Source of the DNA: CAVXHQ01 sp963789535
GTDB taxonomy: Bacteria; Pseudomonadota; Alphaproteobacteria; Rhodobacterales; Rhodobacteraceae
Assembly: GCA_963789535.1 (NCBI GenBank)
Contig: CAWBKU010000005.1
Location: 1-64,000 of the forward strand
Direction: 5' to 3'
Length of the DNA stretch: 64,000 bases
In this document: one piece after another, positions 46,419 to 55,154 of the stretch
How positions within the stretch are numbered: the stretch's first letter is position 1
How the letters are laid out: every line of letters begins with the position of its first letter
The notes under the pieces: generated by a model
Told to the model about the DNA's origin: nothing
Databases searched by the model: none
The model's input: the letters and a program-made list of their open reading frames with translations, nothing else
Position numbers and translations under genes: made by a program

Positions 46419-47786
46419 TCAGGGCGCCGCCGCACCCACGCTGAGGCTGAGCATCGGCCCCGCCGCGGAGGTCGGCATCCTGATTGCCGGGCGCTGTGCC
46501 GTGCAGGCGGCGCTCAACGGGGCGAGGGCGGCGCGGACATGGGCGATGGCCAGCGCGCGGGCGGTCGGCGCCACCGTGCCCGCGACCACGGCGTCGAGGA
46601 CGCGGGGCAGATACTGGCTGATGAGGGTCGGGGGAATGTCGACCCCGTCGAGAGCGGCGAAGAGGGCGGCCACCGCCGCCACCGCCTTCGGATGCGTCCA
46701 GTAGAACCGTATGCGGTCGGCATAGCTGTAGTGTCGCTGGATCGCCTGTTCGGCCGCCGTGCCGCCGATATAGGGCTGCCAGTTGGCGGGCGCCGATTGC
46801 AGGGCGGCCTCCATCGCCGTGTGCAGCGCGGTCGCGCGATATCCGGGGTAATGTCCCGCGATGAGGTCGAGGCCGTAGAGCGCCTCGCGCAGCGCGAAGG
46901 TCAGGCCCGGACCGGCCTTGAGGATGCCGAACCCGCCCCGGACCATGAGCGCCAGTGCGGCCGCGCCCTGATGGTCGACCGCTTGCGCCTCGAGGGTGAT
47001 GCCGCCCGTCTCGGTCCGCCAGTGCGACAGCGGCGCGCAGGCGGCGGCATCGAACGGCGTCACATCGGCGTGGCCGAACCCGGTGCCGGGCCGCGCGACG
47101 AGGGCCACGACGCGGTCGAACGCCTCTTCCTGACCCTGCGCGCCGAACGCCTCCCGGTGCAGGCGCAGCGTCTCGCCGGCCTCTTGCGGGGTCGTCGGGT
47201 GCGGCACCATGCCCGCCTCGGACGCGAGGACCAGCGGGGCGGCATCGCTGCCGATGACATAGACCGGTCGTTCGAGGCCGAGTTCCTTGGCGGTATCCTC
47301 TGCCGCCTTGACCAGTTTCGCTGCCCGCTTGGCGATCAGACCCGGCGGCAGCGGCACAGGATCGCCGCTGCACGGAGTCGAGGCGTCGAGGTGCAGTTTG
47401 CCAAAGCCGGCGCGGACATAGGCGCGCACCTGCTCGACCGCGCGGTCGAGGGCGTTCTCGGGCGTATCGTGGCGCCAGGGCGCGGGTCCGAGGTGGTCGC
47501 CGCCGAACAGGATCCGGTCGAAGGGGAACGACAGCCCCTCGGCGATGTCGAGGACGAGGGCGCGGAAATCGTCGGGCGACAGGCCGGAATAGCCGCCATC
47601 CTGATTGACCTGATGGCCCGTCGCCTCGATCACCGCGACCTGTCCGGTCGCCGCCGCCTCGGTCAGGGCCGCCTCGATGACCATCGGATGCGCGGTGCAG
47701 ACGGCGACGACACCGCGGTGCCAGCCACCGTCATGTGCGGACCCGAGGTCGCGCACGGCGCCGATGCTGTCGCTCGTCTTCGTCAT
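46419..47786 (-). CDS. GatZ/KbaZ-like tagatose-bisphosphate aldolase non-catalytic subunit
   Basis: A 455-residue protein of the GatZ/KbaZ/AgaZ family, which in enterics stabilises the class II tagatose-1,6-bisphosphate aldolase. Blocks: VCTAHPMVIEAAL, EATGHQVNQDGGYSG, LFGGDHLGPAPW, HLDASTPCSGDP, YVIGSDAAPL, DVTPFDAAA, LKAGPGLTFALREALY, HYSYADRIRFYW. The partner aldolase (GatY/KbaY) and sugar transporters are not in the window, so this copy is an orphan here. Some alphaproteobacterial homologues sit in other sugar clusters. Confidence 0.87.
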   Translation of the reverse strand: MTKTSDSIGAVRDLGSAHDGGWHRGVVAVCTAHPMVIEAALTEAAATGQVAVIEATGHQVNQDGGYSGLSPDDFRALVLDIAEGLSFPFDRILFGGDHLGPAPWRHDTPENALDRAVEQVRAYVRAGFGKLHLDASTPCSGDPVPLPPGLIAKRAAKLVKAAEDTAKELGLERPVYVIGSDAAPLVLASEAGMVPHPTTPQEAGETLRLHREAFGAQGQEEAFDRVVALVARPGTGFGHADVTPFDAAACAPLSHWRTETGGITLEAQAVDHQGAAALALMVRGGFGILKAGPGLTFALREALYGLDLIAGHYPGYRATALHTAMEAALQSAPANWQPYIGGTAAEQAIQRHYSYADRIRFYWTHPKAVAAVAALFAALDGVDIPPTLISQYLPRVLDAVVAGTVAPTARALAIAHVRAALAPLSAACTAQRPAIRMPTSAAGPMLSLSVGAAAP

Positions 47787-47964
47787 CGGTGCATCCCCCT
47801 GCCCGCGGCGCGGCCTCTGCCCGCCCGTTTCGGAACCCTAGCCGCCCCTCTCGCCATCGGCAATCGGGCGCCTCTGCGCACCGCAACCGCCGGTGGTGCC
47901 TTGCGCTCCTACCCGGGCCTCCGCACAGTGGCGACGCGGCGCCGCGCGAGGCGAGCGATCGGCG

Positions 47965-48657
47965 ATGAATACAGCACCCGTGGAGCAAATGGTCAGACCG
48001 ATATCCGAAATACGCAAACCCGAGATCGTCGCCGGTGCCATCGCCGCCCTGAACAAGCATGGCCTGTCGATGATTTCGTTCGACCTGATCGCCGACGAGG
48101 CCGACATGTCGCGCCAACTGATCCGGCATTACTTTCCCGATACCGAGGCGCTGATGGTGGCGGTCTGCGACGGGTTGGCCGCGGTCTACAAGGACGCCCT
48201 GATGCGCGGGATCCTCGCGACCAAGGCGACCGAGCGGCTGCCGATGTTCCTCGACTTCTACTTCGACCTGCTGGGCGACAAGGATCCGGCCAAGGATCCG
48301 GCGCGCGAATTCGCCAAGCCGCGCGACGATGCCGCCTATGACGCGATGCTGTCGGTCGCCACGGGCTGCGCGGCGGTGCGGCGCAACCTGCACGACCAGT
48401 ATCAGCTCTTGCAGATGACGATCGCGCATGAGGTCCAGATCTCGAACCCGACCCTGCCGCAGTCCGCCTGCCGCGAGATCGGGTTCCTCTTCGTCTCGCT
48501 CATGTATGGCCACTGGAAGATGGTGGCGACGCTGGGGTTCTCCGAGGACCACAACCGCGTTACCCGCGCCGCCGTCGACCGGCTCATCGCGTCCTATGTC
48601 GCCCACTATGACGACCCCGACCGCGCCGAGGCGCCGGGCGAGGTGGCAAGGGACTAA
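47965..48657 (+). CDS. TetR family transcriptional regulator
   Basis: A 230-residue TetR-type repressor. The helix-turn-helix lies near residues 15-60 (IRKPEIVAGAIAALNKHGLS, then IADEADMSRQLIRHYFPDTEAL), the rest is the variable ligand domain. I chose ATG at 47965 and not the GTG/ATG-open frame to 47893. It is divergent from gatZ and precedes tRNA-Met; the target is not evident. Confidence 0.85.
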   Translation: MNTAPVEQMVRPISEIRKPEIVAGAIAALNKHGLSMISFDLIADEADMSRQLIRHYFPDTEALMVAVCDGLAAVYKDALMRGILATKATERLPMFLDFYFDLLGDKDPAKDPAREFAKPRDDAAYDAMLSVATGCAAVRRNLHDQYQLLQMTIAHEVQISNPTLPQSACREIGFLFVSLMYGHWKMVATLGFSEDHNRVTRAAVDRLIASYVAHYDDPDRAEAPGEVARD

Positions 48658-48671
48658 GTTCCGGTTTGGAT

Positions 48672-48700
48672 TTGACAGCGGCGTCCCGCGGGGCTATGCG
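48672..48700 (+). promoter_or_regulatory. Promoter of tRNA-Met
   Basis: TTGACA (48672-48677), exactly 17 bp, TATGCG (48695-48700). The start would be a few bases before the tRNA 5' end at 48715. Confidence 0.7.
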
Positions 48701-48714
48701 CGGCGACCAAGGAT

Positions 48715-48791
48715 GGCGTGATAGCTCAGCTGGTTAGAGCACAGCACTCATAATGCTGGGGTCGGCGGTTCAAGTCCGCCTCACGCTACCA
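48715..48791 (+). tRNA. tRNA-Met (CAT), elongator type
   Basis: A 77-nt cloverleaf, 5' GGCGTGA and 3' TCACGCT-ACCA, anticodon loop CTCATAA giving CAT, CCA encoded. The acceptor has no C1 x A72 mismatch, so it is not the initiator. A lysidine-modified tRNA-Ile2 would also show CAT; the acceptor suggests Met, but not decisively. Confidence 0.9.
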
Positions 48792-48890
48792 CCATTCCTC
48801 CGGTCGAATAGCCGTTCGGATCGCTTCCCCCCGCCCCGGCTTTGCGGCATGTCTGTCGTGATGACGCCACGTCCGGGAGGGACCGCCGCG

Positions 48891-50321
48891 ATGCCGCACA
48901 CCCAAGCCGGGATCCTCGATAGGCTGCGTGCCATCGTGGGCCCCGCGCACCTCGCCACCGGTGCCGATACCGCACGGTGGCGCACCGACTGGACCGGCAA
49001 GTATCACGGCGCCCCGCTCGCCGTCGCGCGCCCCGCGACGACCGCCGAGGTATCGGCGATCATGGCACTGGCGCACCGCGAGGGTCTGCCCGTGGTGCCC
49101 GCGGGCGGCCTGACCGGCCTCGTCGGCGGCACGCGGTCGCAGGGCGCGCTGACCCTGTCGCTCGACCGGATGAACGCCATCCGCGAGATCCGCACCGCCG
49201 AGCGCATCGCCATCGTCGAGGCGGGCGTCGTCCAGCAGGCCCTGCACGACGCCGCCGCCGCGCACGACCTGATCTTTCCGATGAGTTTCGGTGCGCGCGG
49301 CCAGTGCCAGATCGGTGGCATGCTCGCCACCAACGCCGGCGGCTCGAACGTGCTGCGCCATGGCAACACGCGGGATCTGTGTCTGGGACTCGAGGTGGTG
49401 CTGGCCGATGGCCGGGTCATGGATCTGATGAGCGAGTTGCACAAGGACAACTCGGGCCTGAACCTGCGGCACCTGATGATCGGCTCCGAGGGGACGCTCG
49501 GGATCATCACCGCCGCGGTGCTGAAGCTGAAACCCCGGCCCGCCGCCTATGCCACCGCAATGCTCGCCGTGCCACAGGTCGCGGACGCGCTGGTGCTTCT
49601 CAACCGGTTGCAGGACACGACCGGCGGCACCGTCGAGGCGTTCGAATACATGAACCGCACCTACGTCGAGGCGCATCTGGCCCACGATCCCGCCGCGCGG
49701 GAACCGTTCGACGCCCCCCATGACGTCAACATCCTCGTCGAACTCGGCGCCACGGCGCCGCGCGACACGACGCCCGGACCCGATGGCACGGTGCCGCTCG
49801 GCGCGCTCCTCGAAGGGGCGCTGGCGCGGATGCTGGACGAGGGCACGCTGCTCGACGCCGTCGTCGCCCAGAACGAGGCGCAGCGGCGCGGGATGTGGGC
49901 GCGGCGCGAGGCGGCGGGCGAACTGGTGTTCCGCGACCGGCCGCACGTGAACATGGACATCTGCCTGCCCACCGCCTCGGTCGCGCCGTTCCTCACGCGC
50001 GCCCTGTCGGCAATGCAGGCACTCGATCCGGGGAGCGAGGATTTCCACGTCTCGCACCTCGGCGACGGGAACGTCCACTACACCGTATTCACCAGCCGCG
50101 ACGACGCGGACCTGCACGACGCGATGGTCGAGGGCGTCGAGGAACTGGTGCGCGAGATGCGCGGCAGTTTCTCGGCAGAGCATGGCGTCGGCCTGTCCAA
50201 GCTGAACTCGATGCGGCGGCGCAAGGATGCGGTGGCGCTCGACGCGATGCGCGCGGTCAAGGCGGCGCTCGATCCGGGCAATATCCTGAACCCCGGCAAA
50301 CTCTATCCCGCCGCCCCCTGA
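48891..50321 (+). CDS. FAD-linked oxidase, GlcD/D-2-hydroxyacid dehydrogenase type
   Basis: A 476-residue flavoprotein of the FAD_binding_4/oxidase_C group. The N-terminal PCMH FAD domain has PLAVARPATTAEVSAIM, PVVPAGGLTGLVGG and GARGQCQIGGMLATNAGG; the C-terminal part has VSHLGDGNVHYTVF and the end GSFSAEHGVG followed by DPGNILNPGK. These point to D-lactate, glycolate or D-2-hydroxyglutarate dehydrogenases. ATG at 48891 has GGGAGG 10 bp upstream. No glcE or glcF is adjacent, so a stand-alone D-2-hydroxyglutarate type is favoured. The MFS gene follows after 7 bp. Confidence 0.88.
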   Translation: MPHTQAGILDRLRAIVGPAHLATGADTARWRTDWTGKYHGAPLAVARPATTAEVSAIMALAHREGLPVVPAGGLTGLVGGTRSQGALTLSLDRMNAIREIRTAERIAIVEAGVVQQALHDAAAAHDLIFPMSFGARGQCQIGGMLATNAGGSNVLRHGNTRDLCLGLEVVLADGRVMDLMSELHKDNSGLNLRHLMIGSEGTLGIITAAVLKLKPRPAAYATAMLAVPQVADALVLLNRLQDTTGGTVEAFEYMNRTYVEAHLAHDPAAREPFDAPHDVNILVELGATAPRDTTPGPDGTVPLGALLEGALARMLDEGTLLDAVVAQNEAQRRGMWARREAAGELVFRDRPHVNMDICLPTASVAPFLTRALSAMQALDPGSEDFHVSHLGDGNVHYTVFTSRDDADLHDAMVEGVEELVREMRGSFSAEHGVGLSKLNSMRRRKDAVALDAMRAVKAALDPGNILNPGKLYPAAP

Positions 50322-50328
50322 GGCCCTC

Positions 50329-51576
50329 ATGAAACCCCGCGTCCGACGCCTGCCCGGGGCGCCCCGCCTCTCCGAGCGCTTTGCCCTGCTGTGGCATGAC
50401 CCGACGCTGCGGATGCTGGTCCTCGCGTCGATCGGGTTTGGCGCATTCGCCTGTACGGTGGGGATCTTTCAGTCGCTTATCGCGGTGACGATCTTCGGCC
50501 TGACGGACGCACAATTCGCCGTGGTGATGGCCGCGGTACTCGTCGTGTCGGTCTCGGCCTCGCTCGGTGTCGGGATCCTGACCGATCAACGGCCCAGCCG
50601 GCGGTTGATGGCGATCCTTGCGACCGCGACGATGATCCTCGGTGGCGCTATCGTCCTGATCGGGCAGAACACGGTCGCCTTCGTCGTGGCCCATGCCCTG
50701 CTCCTGCCGCTGGCGGGCACGTTCTTCGGCCAGATCTTCGCGGTCGCCCGTCTTGTCCTCGCACCGCATCCGCGCGAGGTGCGCGACGGCGCCATCACGG
50801 TGATCCGCGCCGCCTTTGCCCTGCCCTTCGTCGTGATCCTGCCGCTCTGGTCGCTGGCGTTCGCCCTCGGCGCGCCGGTGCTGTCGATCTATCCGGCGGT
50901 GATCGTGTTCGGCGGGGCCCTCCTCGCGCTCATCGCACTGCGCTGGCCACCAGACGCGCAGGCCCCCTGGCAAGAGGTAAAGTCGGGCAAGGGCTTCGTC
51001 GCCTCAATGGCCGAGATCCTGAGGCCGACAGTTTTCGTCCGCGTCATGCTCATCGGTGCCATCCATCTGGGCGGCGCGCTTTCGGGCGTTCTCGTCGGTC
51101 TCATCTTCTTCGAGGCGCCGGGGCGCGGCGCCGCCGATGTGTCGCTGTTCTTCGGCCTCTTCGTCGCCCTCGAGGTGGTCGTCACCCTTCAGGTCTACCG
51201 CATCCTCAAATACATGCGCAGGCTCTACGTGATCGCCCTCGGCGTTCTGATCTATGCCTCGTTCATCGCGCTGCTGCCCTTCATGGCCGAGAGTCCTGCC
51301 GTCTGGGTGCTGGTCTTTCCCGCCGGTATCGGCGGCGCGTTCATCTATGCGCTGGCCATCGGCTACCTCCAGGACCTGCTCGGGATGCGGGCCGGTGCCG
51401 GCTCGTCGCTGATCGCGCTGCAACGCATCGGATCGGACGGTGTCGCCGCCGCGATCTTCGCCTTGGGAAGCTGGCTTGCGGGCTATTGGCTGGTGGCCCT
51501 TGCGGGGGCGTTCGTGATGCTGGCGGCAATGGCGGCGATTCTCTGGCTCGACCGGTTCCGGCCGTTCGACGCCTGA
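50329..51576 (+). CDS. MFS transporter
   Basis: A 415-residue major facilitator carrier with 12 predicted helices and a central loop (about 205-225). The loop after helix 2 has GILTDQRPSRRLM, a form of the MFS motif A. It resembles sugar efflux (SetA-like) transporters in length and pattern, but the substrate cannot be assigned. It lies 7 bp behind the oxidase gene and so may carry the same 2-hydroxyacid or a related compound. Confidence 0.82.
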   Translation: MKPRVRRLPGAPRLSERFALLWHDPTLRMLVLASIGFGAFACTVGIFQSLIAVTIFGLTDAQFAVVMAAVLVVSVSASLGVGILTDQRPSRRLMAILATATMILGGAIVLIGQNTVAFVVAHALLLPLAGTFFGQIFAVARLVLAPHPREVRDGAITVIRAAFALPFVVILPLWSLAFALGAPVLSIYPAVIVFGGALLALIALRWPPDAQAPWQEVKSGKGFVASMAEILRPTVFVRVMLIGAIHLGGALSGVLVGLIFFEAPGRGAADVSLFFGLFVALEVVVTLQVYRILKYMRRLYVIALGVLIYASFIALLPFMAESPAVWVLVFPAGIGGAFIYALAIGYLQDLLGMRAGAGSSLIALQRIGSDGVAAAIFALGSWLAGYWLVALAGAFVMLAAMAAILWLDRFRPFDA

Positions 51577-51580
51577 CCCC

Positions 51581-52531
51581 TCAGTCGAAGAACCCCGGCC
51601 CCGCCAGCACCAGCAACCGCGCGGCCATGTCGCGCCCCAGTGCTGCGCCATCGCCGACCCCGCAGGTCTCGTCCCCGGTCAGGACCCGGCTGCCGTCGGG
51701 ACGCAGGATCTCGCCCCGCAGGCGCAGGCTCCCGCCGTCGAGGTCCGCCAGTCCCCCGATCGGCGTCTCGCAAGAGCCGTCCAGCGCCGCGAGGAACGCC
51801 CGCTCCGCGCCGATCCTGTGGCCGGTGGGCCCGTGGTGTATCGCCTCGAGCAGACCCGCCACGCGGCTGTCGTCGCCGCGCCGCTCGATCCCGATGCAGC
51901 CCTGCGCGATGGCGGGCAGCATGTCCTCAGGCGGAATCGCGGTGCGCGGCACCCCGGTCATGTTCAGGCGGTTCAGGCCCGCCATCGCCAGAAACGTCGC
52001 CGCCGCCACGCCCTCGTTCAGCTTGCGCATGCGGGTCTGCACGTTGCCGCGAAACTCGACCACGTTCAGGTCCGGTCGCCGGTGCAGCAGTTGCGCGCGG
52101 CGCCGCAACGACGAGGTGCCGACCGTGGCACCTTCGGGCAAATCCACAATCCCCTTGCCCGCATGGGACACGAACGCATCGCGCACGTCCTCGCGCGGCA
52201 GATAGCAGTCGAGGACGAGGCCGCCGGGCTGTTCGACCGGCATGTCCTTCATCGAATGCACCGCAATGTCGATCGACCCCTGCGTGCCCTGCCCCAGCAG
52301 CGCCTCCTCGATCTCGCGGGTGAACAGGCCCTTGCCGCCGATCTCCTTCAGCGCCCGGTCCTGCACCATGTCACCCGTCACCTTGATGACGACGACCTCG
52401 AACGCTGCCTCGGGCAGATCCCATGCCGCCATCAGACGGCTGCGCGTCTCGTGCGCCTGCGCCAGCGCGAGCGGAGAGCCACGGGTGCCGATGCGCAGCG
52501 GATTGGCGGGACTGGGAAGGGTTTCTGTCAT
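51581..52531 (-). CDS. hemC: Porphobilinogen deaminase (hydroxymethylbilane synthase)
   Basis: Joins four porphobilinogen molecules to hydroxymethylbilane in haem and chlorophyll synthesis. The 316-residue protein shows RIGTRGSPLALAQA, KGLFTREIEEAL, IAVHSMKDMPV, GTSSLRRRAQL, EFRGNVQTRMRK and the dipyrromethane cofactor site C254 in DGSCETPIGG. It is divergent from hemE. A good promoter stands so close (52541-52569) that the mRNA would begin only about 3 nt before the ATG. Confidence 0.97.
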   Translation of the reverse strand: MTETLPSPANPLRIGTRGSPLALAQAHETRSRLMAAWDLPEAAFEVVVIKVTGDMVQDRALKEIGGKGLFTREIEEALLGQGTQGSIDIAVHSMKDMPVEQPGGLVLDCYLPREDVRDAFVSHAGKGIVDLPEGATVGTSSLRRRAQLLHRRPDLNVVEFRGNVQTRMRKLNEGVAAATFLAMAGLNRLNMTGVPRTAIPPEDMLPAIAQGCIGIERRGDDSRVAGLLEAIHHGPTGHRIGAERAFLAALDGSCETPIGGLADLDGGSLRLRGEILRPDGSRVLTGDETCGVGDGAALGRDMAARLLVLAGPGFFD

Positions 52532-52540
52532 GTCGGCACC

Positions 52541-52569
52541 GTTCTAGTGATGTCAGTCAAAGCTGACAA
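52541..52569 (-). promoter_or_regulatory. Promoter of hemC
   Basis: TTGTCA (52564-52569), 17 bp, TAGAAC (52541-52546) on the minus strand. The start would fall near 52534, next to the ATG at 52531, which predicts an almost leaderless mRNA. Confidence 0.55.
52551..52568. promoter_or_regulatory. TGT-N12-ACA palindrome between hemC and hemE
   Basis: TGTCAG-TCAAAG-CTGACA is a perfect 6-bp inverted repeat. It matches the TGT-N12-ACA consensus of the PpsR/CrtJ regulators known from purple bacteria, which act on haem and bacteriochlorophyll genes. It overlaps the -35 box of the hemC promoter. A chance match is possible. Confidence 0.5.
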
Positions 52570-52624
52570 TGCCTTGACATCGTGCCCCCCTCTTGGAACA
52601 TCGAAGGCTGTCAGAGGAGCCTCC

Positions 52625-53662
52625 ATGCCCAGCCAGAAAACCGTCCTGCGCGCCCTCGCGGGCGAGACGATGCCCACGCCCCCGATCTGGATGATGCGGC
52701 AGGCGGGCCGGTATCTGCCCGAATACAAGGCGACACGGGCGCAGGCGGGGGATTTCCTGTCGCTGTGCTACAACCCCGATCTTGCCGCCGAGGTGACGCT
52801 GCAACCGATCCGCCGCTTCGGTTTCGACGCCGCGATCCTCTTCGCCGACATCCTGCTCTTGCCGCAGGCCCTCGGCGCGGATCTGTGGTTCGAGACGGGC
52901 GAGGGGCCACGCCTGTCGACCATCCGGAACCAGCGCGACTTCGACCACCTGAAACCGGCGGACGCCATCCACACCCGCCTCGCGCCGATCTACGAGACGG
53001 TGAAGATCCTCGCCGCCGAACTCCCCACCGAAACCACGCTCATCGGGTTCGCCGGCGCCCCCTGGACCGTCGCCACCTACATGATCGCCGGACGCGGCAC
53101 CCCCGATCAGGCGCCCGCCCATGCGCTCAAATCAGGGAACCGCCCCTTGTTCGCCGCGCTCATCGAGCGTCTGACGACGGGCACCATCGAGTATCTGTCC
53201 GCCCAGATCGACGCTGGCGCCGAGGTCGTCAAACTCTTCGACAGTTGGGCCGGATCGCTGGAGGGCGCCGATTTCGACGACTTCTCGCTGACGCCCATGG
53301 CGCGGATCACCGCCGCCCTGAAGGCGCGTCACCCCGGCATCCCCGTGATCGCCTTTCCGCGCGGCGCCGGCACCCGCTACGAGGGCGCCCATGCCGCCAC
53401 CGGCGCCGACTGCATCGCGCTCGACGATGGCGTGACCGCCGAATGGGCCGCCGGACACGTCCAGACGGCAGGCTGCGTGCAGGGCAACCTCGCCTCGTCG
53501 CATATGGTCACGGGCGGCAAGGCGCTGGTCTCCGAGACGCGCCGGATCGTCGGTGCCTTTGCGCAAGGCCCCCACATCTTCAACCTCGGGCACGGCATCA
53601 CGCCCGATGCCGACCCCGATAATGTCGCATTGATGATCGAGACTGTCCGCGCCGGCGCCTGA
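52625..53662 (+). CDS. hemE: Uroporphyrinogen decarboxylase
   Basis: Removes four acetate carboxyls from uroporphyrinogen III to give coproporphyrinogen III. The 345-residue protein has the signature PPIWMMRQAGRYLPEY near residue 19, ILFADILLLPQALG (substrate Asp), FAGAPWTVATYM, and FNLGHGITPDADP at the end. ATG at 52625 is preceded by GAGGAG. It faces hemC across about 93 bp. A small secreted protein gene follows. Confidence 0.97.
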   Translation: MPSQKTVLRALAGETMPTPPIWMMRQAGRYLPEYKATRAQAGDFLSLCYNPDLAAEVTLQPIRRFGFDAAILFADILLLPQALGADLWFETGEGPRLSTIRNQRDFDHLKPADAIHTRLAPIYETVKILAAELPTETTLIGFAGAPWTVATYMIAGRGTPDQAPAHALKSGNRPLFAALIERLTTGTIEYLSAQIDAGAEVVKLFDSWAGSLEGADFDDFSLTPMARITAALKARHPGIPVIAFPRGAGTRYEGAHAATGADCIALDDGVTAEWAAGHVQTAGCVQGNLASSHMVTGGKALVSETRRIVGAFAQGPHIFNLGHGITPDADPDNVALMIETVRAGA

Positions 53663-53691
53663 CGCCGGTCGAGCGGAAGGACCGGCGCACC

Positions 53692-54054
53692 ATGATCTTC
53701 AAGGCCCTCCTGCGGGGCGTCACGGCGGTGGGCCTCATCGGCAGCCTCGCGTTCACCTTCGCGCCGCCCTCGGCCACCGAACGGGCCGCCCTCGGCCCCG
53801 ACCCCGTCCGCCTCGCGCTGGTGCAGCGGCGCATGGCCCTCATCCTGCGCGACTATGCGCCCGCCGCCCTGTCGGACCGCTTCGCCGCGGCCCTCGACCT
53901 GCCGCCCGACGACATGCGCGCCGCCCTCGACATCCTCATCGACGGCCCCCCCGCGACGGACATGGACGCCATCCTCGCCGACCTGCCCGAATTCGAGAAC
54001 GACCCCGGCATCCGCGCCGGCGGCGCCCGCTTCGTCAGACCCGACGGCAACTGA
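53692..54054 (+). CDS. Small secreted or anchored protein of unknown function
   Basis: A 120-residue protein 29 bp behind hemE with a GGAAGGA ribosome site. The N-terminus (MIFKALLRGVTAVGLIGSLAFTFAPP) is a signal peptide or anchor. The rest is helical, with RLALVQRRMALILRDY and LPPDDMRAALDILIDG. Cysteines are absent. I recognise no family; co-transcription with hemE is likely. Confidence 0.6.
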   Translation: MIFKALLRGVTAVGLIGSLAFTFAPPSATERAALGPDPVRLALVQRRMALILRDYAPAALSDRFAAALDLPPDDMRAALDILIDGPPATDMDAILADLPEFENDPGIRAGGARFVRPDGN

Positions 54055-54060
54055 GCTTTT

Positions 54061-54105
54061 TCTTGCCGGCATAACTCCGGGGGGTCTGGGGGGCTGGCCC
54101 CCCAG
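54061..54105 (+). repeat. Related G-run repeat with hairpin
   Basis: CTTGCCGGCATAACTCCGGGGGG is a diverged form of the TTGCC...ACTC repeat, followed by a perfect stem CTGGGGGGC-TG-GCCCCCCAG (54086-54105). It lies between the small secreted gene and the convergent hemF, so it could act on either 3' end. Confidence 0.65.
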
Positions 54106-54123
54106 CGACCGGCCCCGCGCGCC

Positions 54124-55026
54124 TCACACCCATTTGGCAAGCGGCGGCAGGCTCATCAGCACCGCATTGGCGTCGTGCCCGGTCTCGAGGCCGAACTTCG
54201 TGCCCCGGTCATAGACCAGATTGTATTCCGCGTAGAGGCCGCGGTGGATCAGTTGCGCCTCCCTTTCGGCCTCTCCCCACGGCAGATCCTTGCGCCGTTC
54301 CACCAGCGGCACATAGGCCGGCAGGAACGCCCGCCCGATGTCCTGCGTCAGCGCGAAATCCGCCTCCCAGTCGCCGGTATTGCGGTCGTCCATGAAGATG
54401 CCGCCGACGCCGCGCGCGCGGTTCCGGTGCGGGATATAGAAATACTCGTCCGCCCATGCCTTGAGTTTCGGGTAGAGGTCCGCTCCGTGCGGCGCCAGAT
54501 ACGCCTCCTGCGTGGCGTGGAAATGCGCCGTGTCCTCTCCGTATTCGAGGCAGGGATTGAGGTCCGATCCGCCGCCGAACCACCACGCGCCCGGCGTCCA
54601 GAACATCCGCGTGTTCATGTGGACCGCCGGCGCGTGCGGGTTCTGCATGTGTGCCACGAGGCTGATGCCGCTCGCCCAGAACCGCGGATCCTCGGCCATG
54701 CCCGGCACGCCGCGCGCCGCCATCGCCTTTTGCGCCCGCGCGCCCAGCGTGCCGTAGACCGTCGAGATGTTGACGCCCACCTTCTCGAACACCCGCCCGC
54801 CGCGCATCACCGACATCAGGCCGCCGCCCGCGTCGGTGCCGTCGTCCGAGGTCCGGGCGGTCTCGCTCACCTCGAACGCGCCCGCCGGCGCCCCGCCGCC
54901 ATGGCCGGCCTCGAGCGTGTCGAACGCCGCGACGATGTCGTCGCGCAGGCTGCGGAACCATGCCGCCGCCCGTGCCTTTTGCGCGTCCATCGCCGCCGAT
55001 TCCCGCCCTGCGTCCCGTCCGTCCAT
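54124..55026 (-). CDS. hemF: Aerobic coproporphyrinogen III oxidase
   Basis: Oxygen-dependent decarboxylation of coproporphyrinogen III to protoporphyrinogen IX. The 300-residue protein matches HemF throughout: GVNISTVYG, HMQNPHAPAVHMNTRMF, WWFGGGSDLNP, YFYIPHRNRARGVGGIF, and FGLETGHDANAVLMSLPP at the end. Start at 55026 has GGAGG 8 bp before it. Together with hemC and hemE this is an aerobic haem cluster; the oxygen-independent hemN is not here. Confidence 0.97.
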   Translation of the reverse strand: MDGRDAGRESAAMDAQKARAAAWFRSLRDDIVAAFDTLEAGHGGGAPAGAFEVSETARTSDDGTDAGGGLMSVMRGGRVFEKVGVNISTVYGTLGARAQKAMAARGVPGMAEDPRFWASGISLVAHMQNPHAPAVHMNTRMFWTPGAWWFGGGSDLNPCLEYGEDTAHFHATQEAYLAPHGADLYPKLKAWADEYFYIPHRNRARGVGGIFMDDRNTGDWEADFALTQDIGRAFLPAYVPLVERRKDLPWGEAEREAQLIHRGLYAEYNLVYDRGTKFGLETGHDANAVLMSLPPLAKWV

Positions 55027-55154
55027 CGTCCTGCCCTCCCTGCCGGACCGCCCCGGGCGCCCGGCTATTGCATAACACCTTGCCCCGCCCGATTATCCTT
55101 GCCCAGACCCCATGGCCTCGATCTGCCCCGAGGCGCACACGAACGGAACCTGCC

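Noticed and set aside
52574..52602. TTGACA-17-AACATC as the hemE promoter
   Set aside because: A perfect -35 but a weak -10; left unannotated, though the position is plausible.
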